Shown here in pieces: positions 24,781 to 31,444 of a stretch of 36,624 nucleotides of DNA (positions are counted from its first letter, which is position 1; each line of letters starts with the position of its first letter). A program made the position numbers and the translations under genes. Location: NCBI RefSeq assembly GCF_900100045.1, contig NZ_FNEA01000036.1:1-36624 (forward strand), written 5' to 3'. The notes below the pieces were generated by a model that ran no database searches, had not been told where the DNA came from, and worked only from the letters and a program-made list of their open reading frames with translations. The stretch is from Paracoccus denitrificans. GTDB lineage: Bacteria; Pseudomonadota; Alphaproteobacteria; Rhodobacterales; Rhodobacteraceae.

Positions 24781-25962
24781 TTACCAAAGCGTCGTCATCA
24801 CTCGTTCGACCTCGGTCGCGTCGCGAACCGGGCGGGGATTCCCGCGCAGGAACCAGTCCTCGGTCACCAATTGTGCCAGCTCAGGCCGTGCCTCTGCCGG
24901 AACGCCCAGTTCGCCAAGCGTGCGCGGCACCCCCAGAGCATCGAACAGCGCCACCAGATGCCGGCCGATCGCGAGGGCGCTTTCACGCGCACTGCCTGCC
25001 CTCGCCAAGCCCAGCGCCCGTTCGACCTTGTGCAGGTCGCTGGCCGCTGCATCGGCGTTGAATTCAATGACGCTGGGCAGAACCACGGCGTTGACGATAC
25101 CGTTTTCGACATGGTGCCGGACACCGATGGCATGGCCCAGCGCCGTCGTCAGCCCGCCATTGGTGCTGTCCGTGGCGCGTCCGCACAGAATAGCCGCAAA
25201 GATCAAATCGGCCCGCGCCTGCCCCGCCTCTGGCCCGTTAAGCTGGGCAAGCCCGTCGGCGGCGAGTCGCAAGGCGTGCGTCAGTTGTGCGTCGGCAAGA
25301 GGATCGCCCTTTGTGGCGATCAGGCCTTCGACCGCCATGCAAAGCGTGTTGAGTCCAGCCGAGACGAAGACCTGTTTCGGAACGGGGGCCAGCAGCGCCG
25401 GGTGGACATAGACGGCCTGGCTGCGCGTCTTGGGATCGAACAGCGCCCGCCGCTTGTCCGCCACCTCGTCATAGATGGCGCTGCCCGCCTTGACGATTGC
25501 GGTGGTCGGCGTCGTCGGGATCACGAATTGCGGCAGCTTGGGCGCCATCAGTCGAGGGCTGATCATGCGACCCTCGGCTGTGACCGAGGTCGCAAGCGCC
25601 GCGACATCCTCGCCCTCAGCCAGCAGGATGCTGGCGGCACGGGCGGTCACAATGGCTGAGCCGCCACCGACCGCGATGACCGCATCGGCACCGGCATCAC
25701 GCAGGAAACGGCTGGTCTCGATGACCTGGGGAACGGGGCTGTGGGGGCGTGCGCCGGGATGGATACCAGCCAGACGCGGGCCGAGCGCTTCACGCAGCAG
25801 TTCCAGTTCCGAGCCAGACTTCGCCAAGCTGCGTCCACAAACAACGACCGCACGGCTAAGCCCCGCGCGATCCATGTCTTTAATAAGATTCCCGTGTACG
25901 TCCCAACCAAACGAAACCCTGAGCGCAGGCTCGTCGTGCAGGAACGATCCTTTTACTTTCAA
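24781..25962 (-). CDS. Iron-alcohol-dehydrogenase / maleylacetate-reductase-family protein lacking the metal ligands
   Basis: This 393-residue protein has the group III dehydrogenase fold: a dinucleotide-binding GGGSAIVTARA near residue 100, IPTTPTTA near 149 and a helical C-terminal domain. By eye against E. coli FucO, the four iron ligands Asp196, His200, His263 and His277 correspond to Asn205, Met209, Thr273 and Asn287, so none is kept. The His equivalent to FucO His267 is present (His277 in GHAIG). Maleylacetate reductases also carry Asn at the first position but keep the histidines. Function is therefore uncertain: a metal-free reductase or a changed activity. The start is TTG at 25962, seven bases after GGAGGGGG; no other in-frame start fits. 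It is the first gene of the leftward operon. Confidence 0.85.
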   Translation of the reverse strand: MKVKGSFLHDEPALRVSFGWDVHGNLIKDMDRAGLSRAVVVCGRSLAKSGSELELLREALGPRLAGIHPGARPHSPVPQVIETSRFLRDAGADAVIAVGGGSAIVTARAASILLAEGEDVAALATSVTAEGRMISPRLMAPKLPQFVIPTTPTTAIVKAGSAIYDEVADKRRALFDPKTRSQAVYVHPALLAPVPKQVFVSAGLNTLCMAVEGLIATKGDPLADAQLTHALRLAADGLAQLNGPEAGQARADLIFAAILCGRATDSTNGGLTTALGHAIGVRHHVENGIVNAVVLPSVIEFNADAAASDLHKVERALGLARAGSARESALAIGRHLVALFDALGVPRTLGELGVPAEARPELAQLVTEDWFLRGNPRPVRDATEVERVMTTLW

Positions 25963-26063
25963 AATTTCCCCCTCCCTCGATCAGCACAGCCATCGCCACG
26001 CACATTGTCTGGACAACTTGCCATTTGTTCGTCATTATGAACATTTGATCGTAATTGCGACCA

Positions 26064-26092
26064 TTGATGCCCGCTCGTGGGCTATCTGTCAA
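26064..26092 (-). promoter_or_regulatory. Candidate promoter for the iron-ADH/aldehyde dehydrogenase/ADH operon
   Basis: On the minus strand a perfect TTGACA (26092-26087) is followed after 17 bases by CATCAA (26069-26064), a poor -10. The spacer holds a GC inverted repeat (GCCC and GGGC arms). It lies about 100 bases before the TTG start codon at 25962. The weak -10 makes the call tentative. Confidence 0.35.
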
Positions 26093-26170
26093 GTAAAAGC
26101 CTCGAAGCTCCCGCGTCTCATGTGCGGAAGCGTCCTCAAAGATCAAAGAGTAAGCCAAACCCAAGGACAA

Positions 26171-26188
26171 AAATGATTTAAATGATTG
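26171..26188. promoter_or_regulatory. Operator-like palindrome, copy 4
   Basis: AAATGAT-TTAA-ATGATTG matches the copy at 19566-19583 at 14 of 18 positions. Its arms are imperfect (five of seven). Its right end overlaps the first three bases of a perfect -35 box, nearly the same geometry as at 19582. Confidence 0.6.
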
Positions 26189-26214
26189 ACAGTGAATAGG
26201 GTGGATCACATACT
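26186..26214 (+). promoter_or_regulatory. Promoter for the dctPQM TRAP operon
   Basis: A perfect TTGACA (26186-26191) is followed after 17 bases by CATACT (26209-26214), which matches the -10 consensus at four of six positions. It lies about 160 bases before the dctP start and overlaps the palindrome at 26171-26188. Confidence 0.55.
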
Positions 26215-26371
26215 GCACGAAAGATGGCTGGAGGCCATGAATATGAAGTATGGATTGCGATCCGGAGACTGACCGCATGCGAAATCTTCAATTGCAAACA
26301 ACCCTCTAACCTCATGTCAGCGTCAGCACCGACGGAAGCGATGAGGGATGAAAGAGTTCAGGGAGGACAAC

Positions 26372-27385
26372 ATGAACTTCATCAAGTGGACCGGCTTGAT
26401 AGCAGCGACAGCAGCCGGCCTAGCAGGCGGTTCCGCATATGCGGAATCGTTCAACGTAGCGCATGGCTACCCGCCGACTCATCCGGTCGTTGCACAGGGT
26501 ATCGTTCCCTGGATGGCCTGCGTCGAAGAAAAGACCGGAAATGCCATTACTTTCATCCATTTCCCGTCCGGCCAGATCACCAGCCACAACGCTGCCATCG
26601 ATTCGGTGAACTCAGGTGTCACGGACATCGCGGCGATCATCACCGGCTACGTGTCGTCCCAGATGCCACTGAATGGCATACCGCTGCTGCCCGACATGGG
26701 CACCGAGGCCGTGGATATGGTCGCGGCATATCGCAAAGCCGGCGATGCGGGTGCGGCGATCGCGCAGGAATTCACGGCCAACAAGCTTCACCCGCTGCTT
26801 TTCAACCTTCAACCCGCCTATCAGGTCATGTCCTCGGGCGCACCGGCGGATACGCTGGCCAAGTTCAGCGGCCTGAAGGCGCGCGTCAGCGCCGGGTCGC
26901 CCAGCCTGATGGCCACCGCGCTGGGGGCGATTCCCGTCGAGATGAGCACGAGCGACATGTATATCGCCATGCAGCGAGGCACGGTGGATGCAGCATTTAT
27001 CGCAATGGCCAGCGGCAAGACCTATGGCCTGCCCGAACTCGTCAAATCGGTGAGCACCAACGGATCCTTTGGCAGCGGCGCCGCGGTGCTTTCGATCAAC
27101 CTCGACAAGTACAATGCCCTCAGCGACGAGTTCAAAGCAGCTTTCGACGATTGCGGCCGGCAAGTCGAGGTGGATCTCGCACTTTACATGGATAAGGAAA
27201 ACGTCGCGTTGCAGACAGAATTCGCCGAATCGGGAATCACCCTGTTCGAGTTCGCGCCAGAGGAGCTGGAGGCGATTTCGTCCAAGCTTTCCGTCGTGGC
27301 GGACGACTACATCAAGCGCCTGGAGGATCGAGGCATAGCGGCGCGCGAGACCTTTGACGCCTATCGCGAAGGCCTAGCCCAGTGA
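26372..27385 (+). CDS. dctP: TRAP transporter solute-binding protein DctP
   Basis: This periplasmic binding protein of a sodium-driven TRAP carboxylate transporter has 337 residues and a signal peptide (MNFIKWTGLIAATAAGLAGG, cut near AYA-ESFN). The mature start, FNVAHGYPPTHP, is followed by HFPSGQITSH and further on TLAKFSGLKARVS and MQRGTVDAAF, the segment where the family arginine normally contacts the ligand carboxylate. GGGAGGACAAC precedes ATG 26372. Its stop overlaps the dctQ start by four bases (GTGA). It is a close paralogue of the lone binding protein at 17187. The promoter and palindrome at 26171-26214 probably control it. Confidence 0.93.
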   Translation: MNFIKWTGLIAATAAGLAGGSAYAESFNVAHGYPPTHPVVAQGIVPWMACVEEKTGNAITFIHFPSGQITSHNAAIDSVNSGVTDIAAIITGYVSSQMPLNGIPLLPDMGTEAVDMVAAYRKAGDAGAAIAQEFTANKLHPLLFNLQPAYQVMSSGAPADTLAKFSGLKARVSAGSPSLMATALGAIPVEMSTSDMYIAMQRGTVDAAFIAMASGKTYGLPELVKSVSTNGSFGSGAAVLSINLDKYNALSDEFKAAFDDCGRQVEVDLALYMDKENVALQTEFAESGITLFEFAPEELEAISSKLSVVADDYIKRLEDRGIAARETFDAYREGLAQ

Positions 27386-27933
27386 TCGGGACCGAGGCTG
27401 GCGAGCAGAACGCAATCTATCGAAGCGTCGATCGGGTCGTGTCCGTTCTGGAAAACATCTGCGCCATCCTGGCGGGCATCATCCTGCTCTTCATGATGGT
27501 CATCGTCTCACTCGACGCGATCTTCCGCTACCTGTTTCATGCACCGATCGCCTTCCAATACACCTTGACGGAAGACTACCTCATGGTAGCAGTCGTTAGC
27601 TTGGCTCTGTCCTGGGGGTTCCGGACCGGTGGCTTCATCCGCATAACCGGGATCACCAACATGCTGCCCGGCTGGATGCAGGCATTCGTCTTCCGCCTCG
27701 GTCTCGTCCTAGGCTTTCTTTACGTGTTTGCCTTGGCCTGGACCAGCGGAGGGGCGTTCCAGAAGGTCTGGACCACGGGCGAAGTGCGGATCGGGGTGAT
27801 AGACTGGCCGGTCTATCTTTCATGGATTTGGGTTCCGCTCGGATGCGGCCTGCTGGCGATCCGGGTTCTGCTGACAGCTTTCGCTCCTGCTGCCGAGATT
27901 TGCGCCGATCCCCACGCAGAATCAGAAATATAA
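27382..27933 (+). CDS. dctQ: TRAP transporter small permease DctQ
   Basis: This small membrane subunit of the TRAP transporter has 183 residues and four membrane segments, starting with ICAILAGIILLFMMVIVSLD. The FRYLFHAPIAFQYTLTEDYL stretch between the first two segments is characteristic of the family. The start is GTG at 27382, overlapping the dctP stop, so translation is coupled. It forms a complex with DctM, encoded 12 bases downstream. Confidence 0.9.
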   Translation: MIGTEAGEQNAIYRSVDRVVSVLENICAILAGIILLFMMVIVSLDAIFRYLFHAPIAFQYTLTEDYLMVAVVSLALSWGFRTGGFIRITGITNMLPGWMQAFVFRLGLVLGFLYVFALAWTSGGAFQKVWTTGEVRIGVIDWPVYLSWIWVPLGCGLLAIRVLLTAFAPAAEICADPHAESEI

Positions 27934-27945
27934 GGAAGCCCTGAC

Positions 27946-29229
27946 ATGGCGGCTACATTCGGACTTGGCGTCCTGGTTCTTCTTCTGCTGATCGCATTGG
28001 CCGTCCCCATCGGCTTTGCACTCGGTCTGGGGGGCGTACTTTCCCTTGGTATGCTGGTGCCCACCGGCACGATCGAGGCCCTCATGTCCAAGGTCGTCCG
28101 CGACACATCTGCGAGCTACGTGTTCCTGACCATCCCCATGTTTGTACTGATGGCGGAATTCCTTTCCGTGGGGCGAGTGGCGGAGGATCTATTCCTTTCC
28201 TGCAACCGAGTCCTGCGCAAGATCCGCGGTGGCATGGCGATGGCCGTTATCGTGGCCGGCGCGATCCATGCGGCGGTGACGGGCTCCAGCACCGCCTCGG
28301 CGGCCAGCCTCTCGCGCGCCTCCTATCCCGCGATGCGGCGGGCAGGCTATGATCCGGGCTTTGCCGTGGGAACGGCAGCCATCGCCGGCACGCTTGCGGT
28401 GATGATCCCACCCTCAACGGCCTTCATCCTCTACAGCCTGATGACGGACACATCGGTCGGCAAGCTCTTCATCGCCGGGATCATTCCGGGAGCCATCACC
28501 GCAGTCGGTTACATCGTGACTATCTCGCTGGTGCTGAAGTATCGTCCCCATCTCGGTCCCAAGCCGGGCGCCGAGGTGGAGGCAGCCAAACACCGCACCA
28601 GCGGTCGTGTCTGGCCGGTCGTGCTTTTGATCGCGGTCGTCGTCGGCGCCCTCTATGCCGGCATCGCCACCCCAACCGAGGTCGCGGCCATCGGCGCTGC
28701 GGGAGCGTTGCTCGTCTCGCTATCGACCAAGAGGATGACCAGGCATGGTTTCCTGGATGCCGTCGGCACGACGCTGCGCATCACCACGATGATTATCACG
28801 ATCATCTTTGGTGCCCACCTCTTCGGCTATTTCATTTCGTTCTCGCAAATAACGACGATGATGCTGCAATGGATCGCCGACAGCGGTATTTCGCCCACCA
28901 TGGTCATGCTGCTTGTGGTCTTCGTGTACTTGCTGCTTGGCATGGTCATGGATCAGGCCGCAATCATCATCCTGACCGCGCCGATTTCGACTGCGCTGAT
29001 GGTGGGGCTTGGCTATGATCCCATCTGGTGGGGGGTGATCATCATCAAGACTGCCGAGATCGGCCTCGTGTCGCCGCCGCTCGGTTTGGTGACCTTCGTT
29101 GTCTCGGCCACCAGCAAGGTCGATCTGCGACGCAGCTTCATCGGGGTATTGCCCTACCTCGTGATGGAGATCATCATTCTGACACTGCTGCTTGCGTTCC
29201 CGCAGCTTTCGTTGGTTCTCACGGGGTAG
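27946..29229 (+). CDS. dctM: TRAP transporter large permease DctM
   Basis: This is the sodium- or proton-coupled transport subunit, with 427 residues and about a dozen membrane segments. Family features are PIGFALGLGG near the N terminus, GAIHAAVTGSSTASAASLSR with the conserved G-S-S/T-A segment, TLAVMIPPSTAFILYS, and GLVSPPLGLVTFV near the C terminus. It follows dctQ closely. A strong hairpin starts eight bases after its stop and probably ends the operon. The substrate is likely a carboxylate, as for all known TRAP systems of this type. Confidence 0.93.
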   Translation: MAATFGLGVLVLLLLIALAVPIGFALGLGGVLSLGMLVPTGTIEALMSKVVRDTSASYVFLTIPMFVLMAEFLSVGRVAEDLFLSCNRVLRKIRGGMAMAVIVAGAIHAAVTGSSTASAASLSRASYPAMRRAGYDPGFAVGTAAIAGTLAVMIPPSTAFILYSLMTDTSVGKLFIAGIIPGAITAVGYIVTISLVLKYRPHLGPKPGAEVEAAKHRTSGRVWPVVLLIAVVVGALYAGIATPTEVAAIGAAGALLVSLSTKRMTRHGFLDAVGTTLRITTMIITIIFGAHLFGYFISFSQITTMMLQWIADSGISPTMVMLLVVFVYLLLGMVMDQAAIIILTAPISTALMVGLGYDPIWWGVIIIKTAEIGLVSPPLGLVTFVVSATSKVDLRRSFIGVLPYLVMEIIILTLLLAFPQLSLVLTG

Positions 29230-29236
29230 CTCCCTC

Positions 29237-29269
29237 GCCTCCTCGCGGTTCCGCAGCCTGCGGGGAGGC
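29237..29269 (+). terminator. Likely terminator of the TRAP operon
   Basis: GCCTCCTCGC (29237-29246) pairs with GCGGGGAGGC (29260-29269) over ten bases with one G-U pair and a 13-base loop. It begins just after the dctM stop. The following bases lack a clear T tract, so termination may be partial or factor-assisted. Confidence 0.5.
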
Positions 29270-29479
29270 AGCCGAAACCTTAATACTTGCCGTCTTTCGT
29301 AGGCATAGTTACTGGAGATAAGCCTCGGATCGGTCGTCGAGCACCTAGACACAATTCACCACGCTGCTCAATTGCCAGAGTTGGCAGCGGTTCCGGAAGC
29401 AAAAACTTCTCTGGTGCAAAGCACTGTCCCTTCGTCATTCCGGGATATGCCAGCGCCAACAAGATAGAAAGTGTATGAG

Positions 29480-30211
29480 ATGGCGAAATCGAGCGACGAA
29501 ATGCCAAGAAGCAAATCGGAGTACGTCGCGCAGCGGCTCTTGGATCGGATCATCACGGATAATTTAGCTTCCGGATCATATCTTGGCACCGAAGCTGAGC
29601 TGTTACAGCAATTCAATGTGAGCCGTCCGACTCTACGTGAAAGCCTGCGAATCCTCGAGACTCAGGGGGTCATTGAACTTCGGCCAGGACCTGGTGGCGG
29701 CATCATGATTACGCGGCCCGGCACCGATATTGTTGCTCATGGGCTTTCGGTCTATCTCAGGGTTCATGGTATTCCCGACACGACAATGCATAGGGCGTTG
29801 ATCGCACTCCAACCAGCGCTTATCGCACAGGCGGCAGAAATGGGTTCCGCTGATGATTTCGATGCGCTTGACGCGGTGGTTGAGAAAATGAGATTGACAA
29901 GTGATCTCCGTGAGTTGCGTCAAGAGTTGCGTCATTTTTATCTGCTGATTGCCCGTGCCACTCAAAATCAGATACTGGATATATTCTGGTCCACTCTCGA
30001 CAAACTGAGTGGTGGTCCCGCCTCCACACTCGAAGGCGAAAAAATCACAGCAGCCGGTCGGCAACGGATCGTTGCCTTGCACGGTGAAATGGTCAGCGCA
30101 TGTCGCGCAAAGGATCCTTCGACAGCATCGGCGCTGTTGAATGCCCTGCTTAGCGCCCCATCACCGTCGCAGACACAAAGCCGACGGCGGCAGGCTCGGA
30201 GTGAAGCCTAG
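29480..30211 (+). CDS. GntR-family regulator, FadR subfamily
   Basis: This is a 243-residue regulator. The N-terminal winged helix-turn-helix (SEYVAQRLLDRIITDNLA, then TEAELLQQFNVSRPTLRESL and GPGGGIMIT) is typical of the FadR branch. The C-terminal helical ligand domain resembles FCD, but the usual D-x-x-F-H pair is replaced (LRHFYLLIARAT), so one or more metal ligands are missing; a later His (ALHGEM) remains. The start could be ATG 29480 or the GTG at 29471; neither has a strong ribosome site. Codon use is visibly richer in A and T than in the metabolic genes, which suggests a different origin or a weakly expressed gene. It is a prime candidate for binding the island palindrome, alongside the IclR protein. 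Confidence 0.9.
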   Translation: MAKSSDEMPRSKSEYVAQRLLDRIITDNLASGSYLGTEAELLQQFNVSRPTLRESLRILETQGVIELRPGPGGGIMITRPGTDIVAHGLSVYLRVHGIPDTTMHRALIALQPALIAQAAEMGSADDFDALDAVVEKMRLTSDLRELRQELRHFYLLIARATQNQILDIFWSTLDKLSGGPASTLEGEKITAAGRQRIVALHGEMVSACRAKDPSTASALLNALLSAPSPSQTQSRRRQARSEA

Positions 30212-30243
30212 ACTCCATCGGCGTGCCCTTAGGGGAGTTTGAC

Positions 30244-31188
30244 ATGACCAATTCACATAGGAACCGGGCAGGCGCCGGACGAAAAGATATTGTTATAGAA
30301 CTCCGCCATCTCCGCTATGTCATCGCGGCGGTAGAACACGGCAGCTTCAGCGCGGCAGCGGGGGAATTGGGCGTGCGGGAATCCGCGATCAGCCGGCGCA
30401 TCCGCGATCTCGAGGACGAAATCGGCGCGGCGCTTTTCATTCGCCACAAGCGCGGCGTGACATTGACGGATGCCGGCAAGAGATTCCTGCCGCATGCCCG
30501 CCGGGTATTCAGCGAACTCGACTTGGCGATCAAGGATGTCGGTGCGGCCGGCCGGGTCGAACACGGCGTGTTGCGGATCGGTATCTTCGCCTCGCTGGCT
30601 TCGGGCTTTCTCGCGGATCTTCTGCGCCGCTACAATGGCGATCATCCCGGTGTGCGATGCGTGATCGTGGAAGGCGTTCCAAGCGACCACATCGCCGCCG
30701 TGCGCCAGCATTGCATGGACGTTGCCTTCCTGACCGGCACCCCCGAAGCGGCAGAATGCGATGTGGAGGTTTTCTGGAAAGAACGGGTCTTTGTGGCGCT
30801 TCCGAAGGACGACGACCTGACGGTGCGGAAGCGGATCGCCTGGTCCGAATTGCGCGACAGGCATTTCGTCGTCAGCGAGGCCGGGCCGGGGCCGGAGATC
30901 CACGATTATCTGGTCCGGCATCTGTCTGAACTCGGCCATCATCCGAGTGTCGAACGCTGCCCGGTTTCGCGCGACACGCTGATGCAGCTCGTCGCCCTGG
31001 GCAACGGGTTGACGCTCACCAGCGAAGCGACAACCGGCGTGAACTTCCCCGGCGTGATCTTTCGGCCGCTCGCGACAGAGCCCCTGCCCTTCTGCGCGGT
31101 CTGGTCGCCGCGCAACGACAATCCGGCCCTGCGCCGGCTGCTCATCCTGGCACGCACCCTGTCGGCGCAAGCCAGCAAGGCGCAATGA
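30244..31188 (+). CDS. LysR-family transcriptional regulator beside the trb operon
   Basis: This is a 314-residue LysR regulator. The N-terminal winged helix is complete (LRHLRYVIAAVEHGSFSAAA, RESAISRRIRDLEDEIGAALF), and the substrate-binding domain starts after residue 90 (GVLRIGIFASLASGFL). GGGGAG lies before ATG 30244. It converges on the DUF2274 gene, leaving one base between the two stops. LysR genes are often found in this place at the distal end of trb operons in alphaproteobacterial conjugative elements, so it more likely belongs to the conjugation module than to the catabolic island. It is again GC-rich, unlike the GntR gene just before it. Confidence 0.9.
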   Translation: MTNSHRNRAGAGRKDIVIELRHLRYVIAAVEHGSFSAAAGELGVRESAISRRIRDLEDEIGAALFIRHKRGVTLTDAGKRFLPHARRVFSELDLAIKDVGAAGRVEHGVLRIGIFASLASGFLADLLRRYNGDHPGVRCVIVEGVPSDHIAAVRQHCMDVAFLTGTPEAAECDVEVFWKERVFVALPKDDDLTVRKRIAWSELRDRHFVVSEAGPGPEIHDYLVRHLSELGHHPSVERCPVSRDTLMQLVALGNGLTLTSEATTGVNFPGVIFRPLATEPLPFCAVWSPRNDNPALRRLLILARTLSAQASKAQ

Positions 31189-31189
31189 A

Positions 31190-31444
31190 TCAGTCGCCAA
31201 GTTGACGCCCAGCGCTCACGTTCCTCTGCGCCTTCGCGAAGCCGCGATCCGAGGCTAGAAACCGCTCCAGCATCGGCACGACGAGCTTCTGCGGCGGGAC
31301 CGCCGCCCCCGTCCCGCCGGGTCCGATGCGGCCGAGCAGTTCGCCATAAAGCACGAGATCCCTGTGCAGGCTCGCCGGCAATTCGACAGCCAGCTTCACC
31401 GGCGTATCGTCCGCGAGCGGCCCCAGCTTCAGCTTCGTCATCAT
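31190..31444 (-). CDS. DUF2274 protein at the end of the trb operon
   Basis: This is an 84-residue cytoplasmic protein (MMTKLKLGPLADDTPVKLAV, then LHRDLVLYGELLG and PQKLVVPMLERFLASDRGF). It matches the small DUF2274 family found directly after trbI in many alpha- and betaproteobacterial trb operons. Its function is not established. The conserved helix PMLERFLASDRGF suggests a small helical regulator or coupling factor. The start ATG overlaps the trbI stop by four bases, so translation is coupled; the next codon is also ATG. Confidence 0.88.
   Translation of the reverse strand: MMTKLKLGPLADDTPVKLAVELPASLHRDLVLYGELLGRIGPGGTGAAVPPQKLVVPMLERFLASDRGFAKAQRNVSAGRQLGD

Larger units (their letters stand above)
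25963..26371. other. Divergent regulatory region between the iron-ADH-like and TRAP operons
   Basis: These 409 bases are richer in A and T than the neighbours. They hold a candidate leftward promoter (26064-26092), the operator-like palindrome at 26171-26188 and the rightward promoter at 26186-26214. A 10-base word TGTTCATAAT, read on the minus strand near 26034-26043, also occurs at 5161-5170 in the other divergent region; its meaning is unclear. The leader to dctP is about 150 bases long. No ORF with a ribosome site is seen within it. Confidence 0.65.

Noticed and set aside
24104..25411. A 435-codon open frame on the plus strand
   Set aside because: It is antisense to the aldehyde dehydrogenase and iron-ADH-like genes, has no recognisable domain and no ribosome site; long antisense frames are common in GC-rich DNA.
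30253..31200. A 315-codon open frame on the minus strand
   Set aside because: It is the antisense shadow of the LysR gene, which has a full helix-turn-helix and effector domain.
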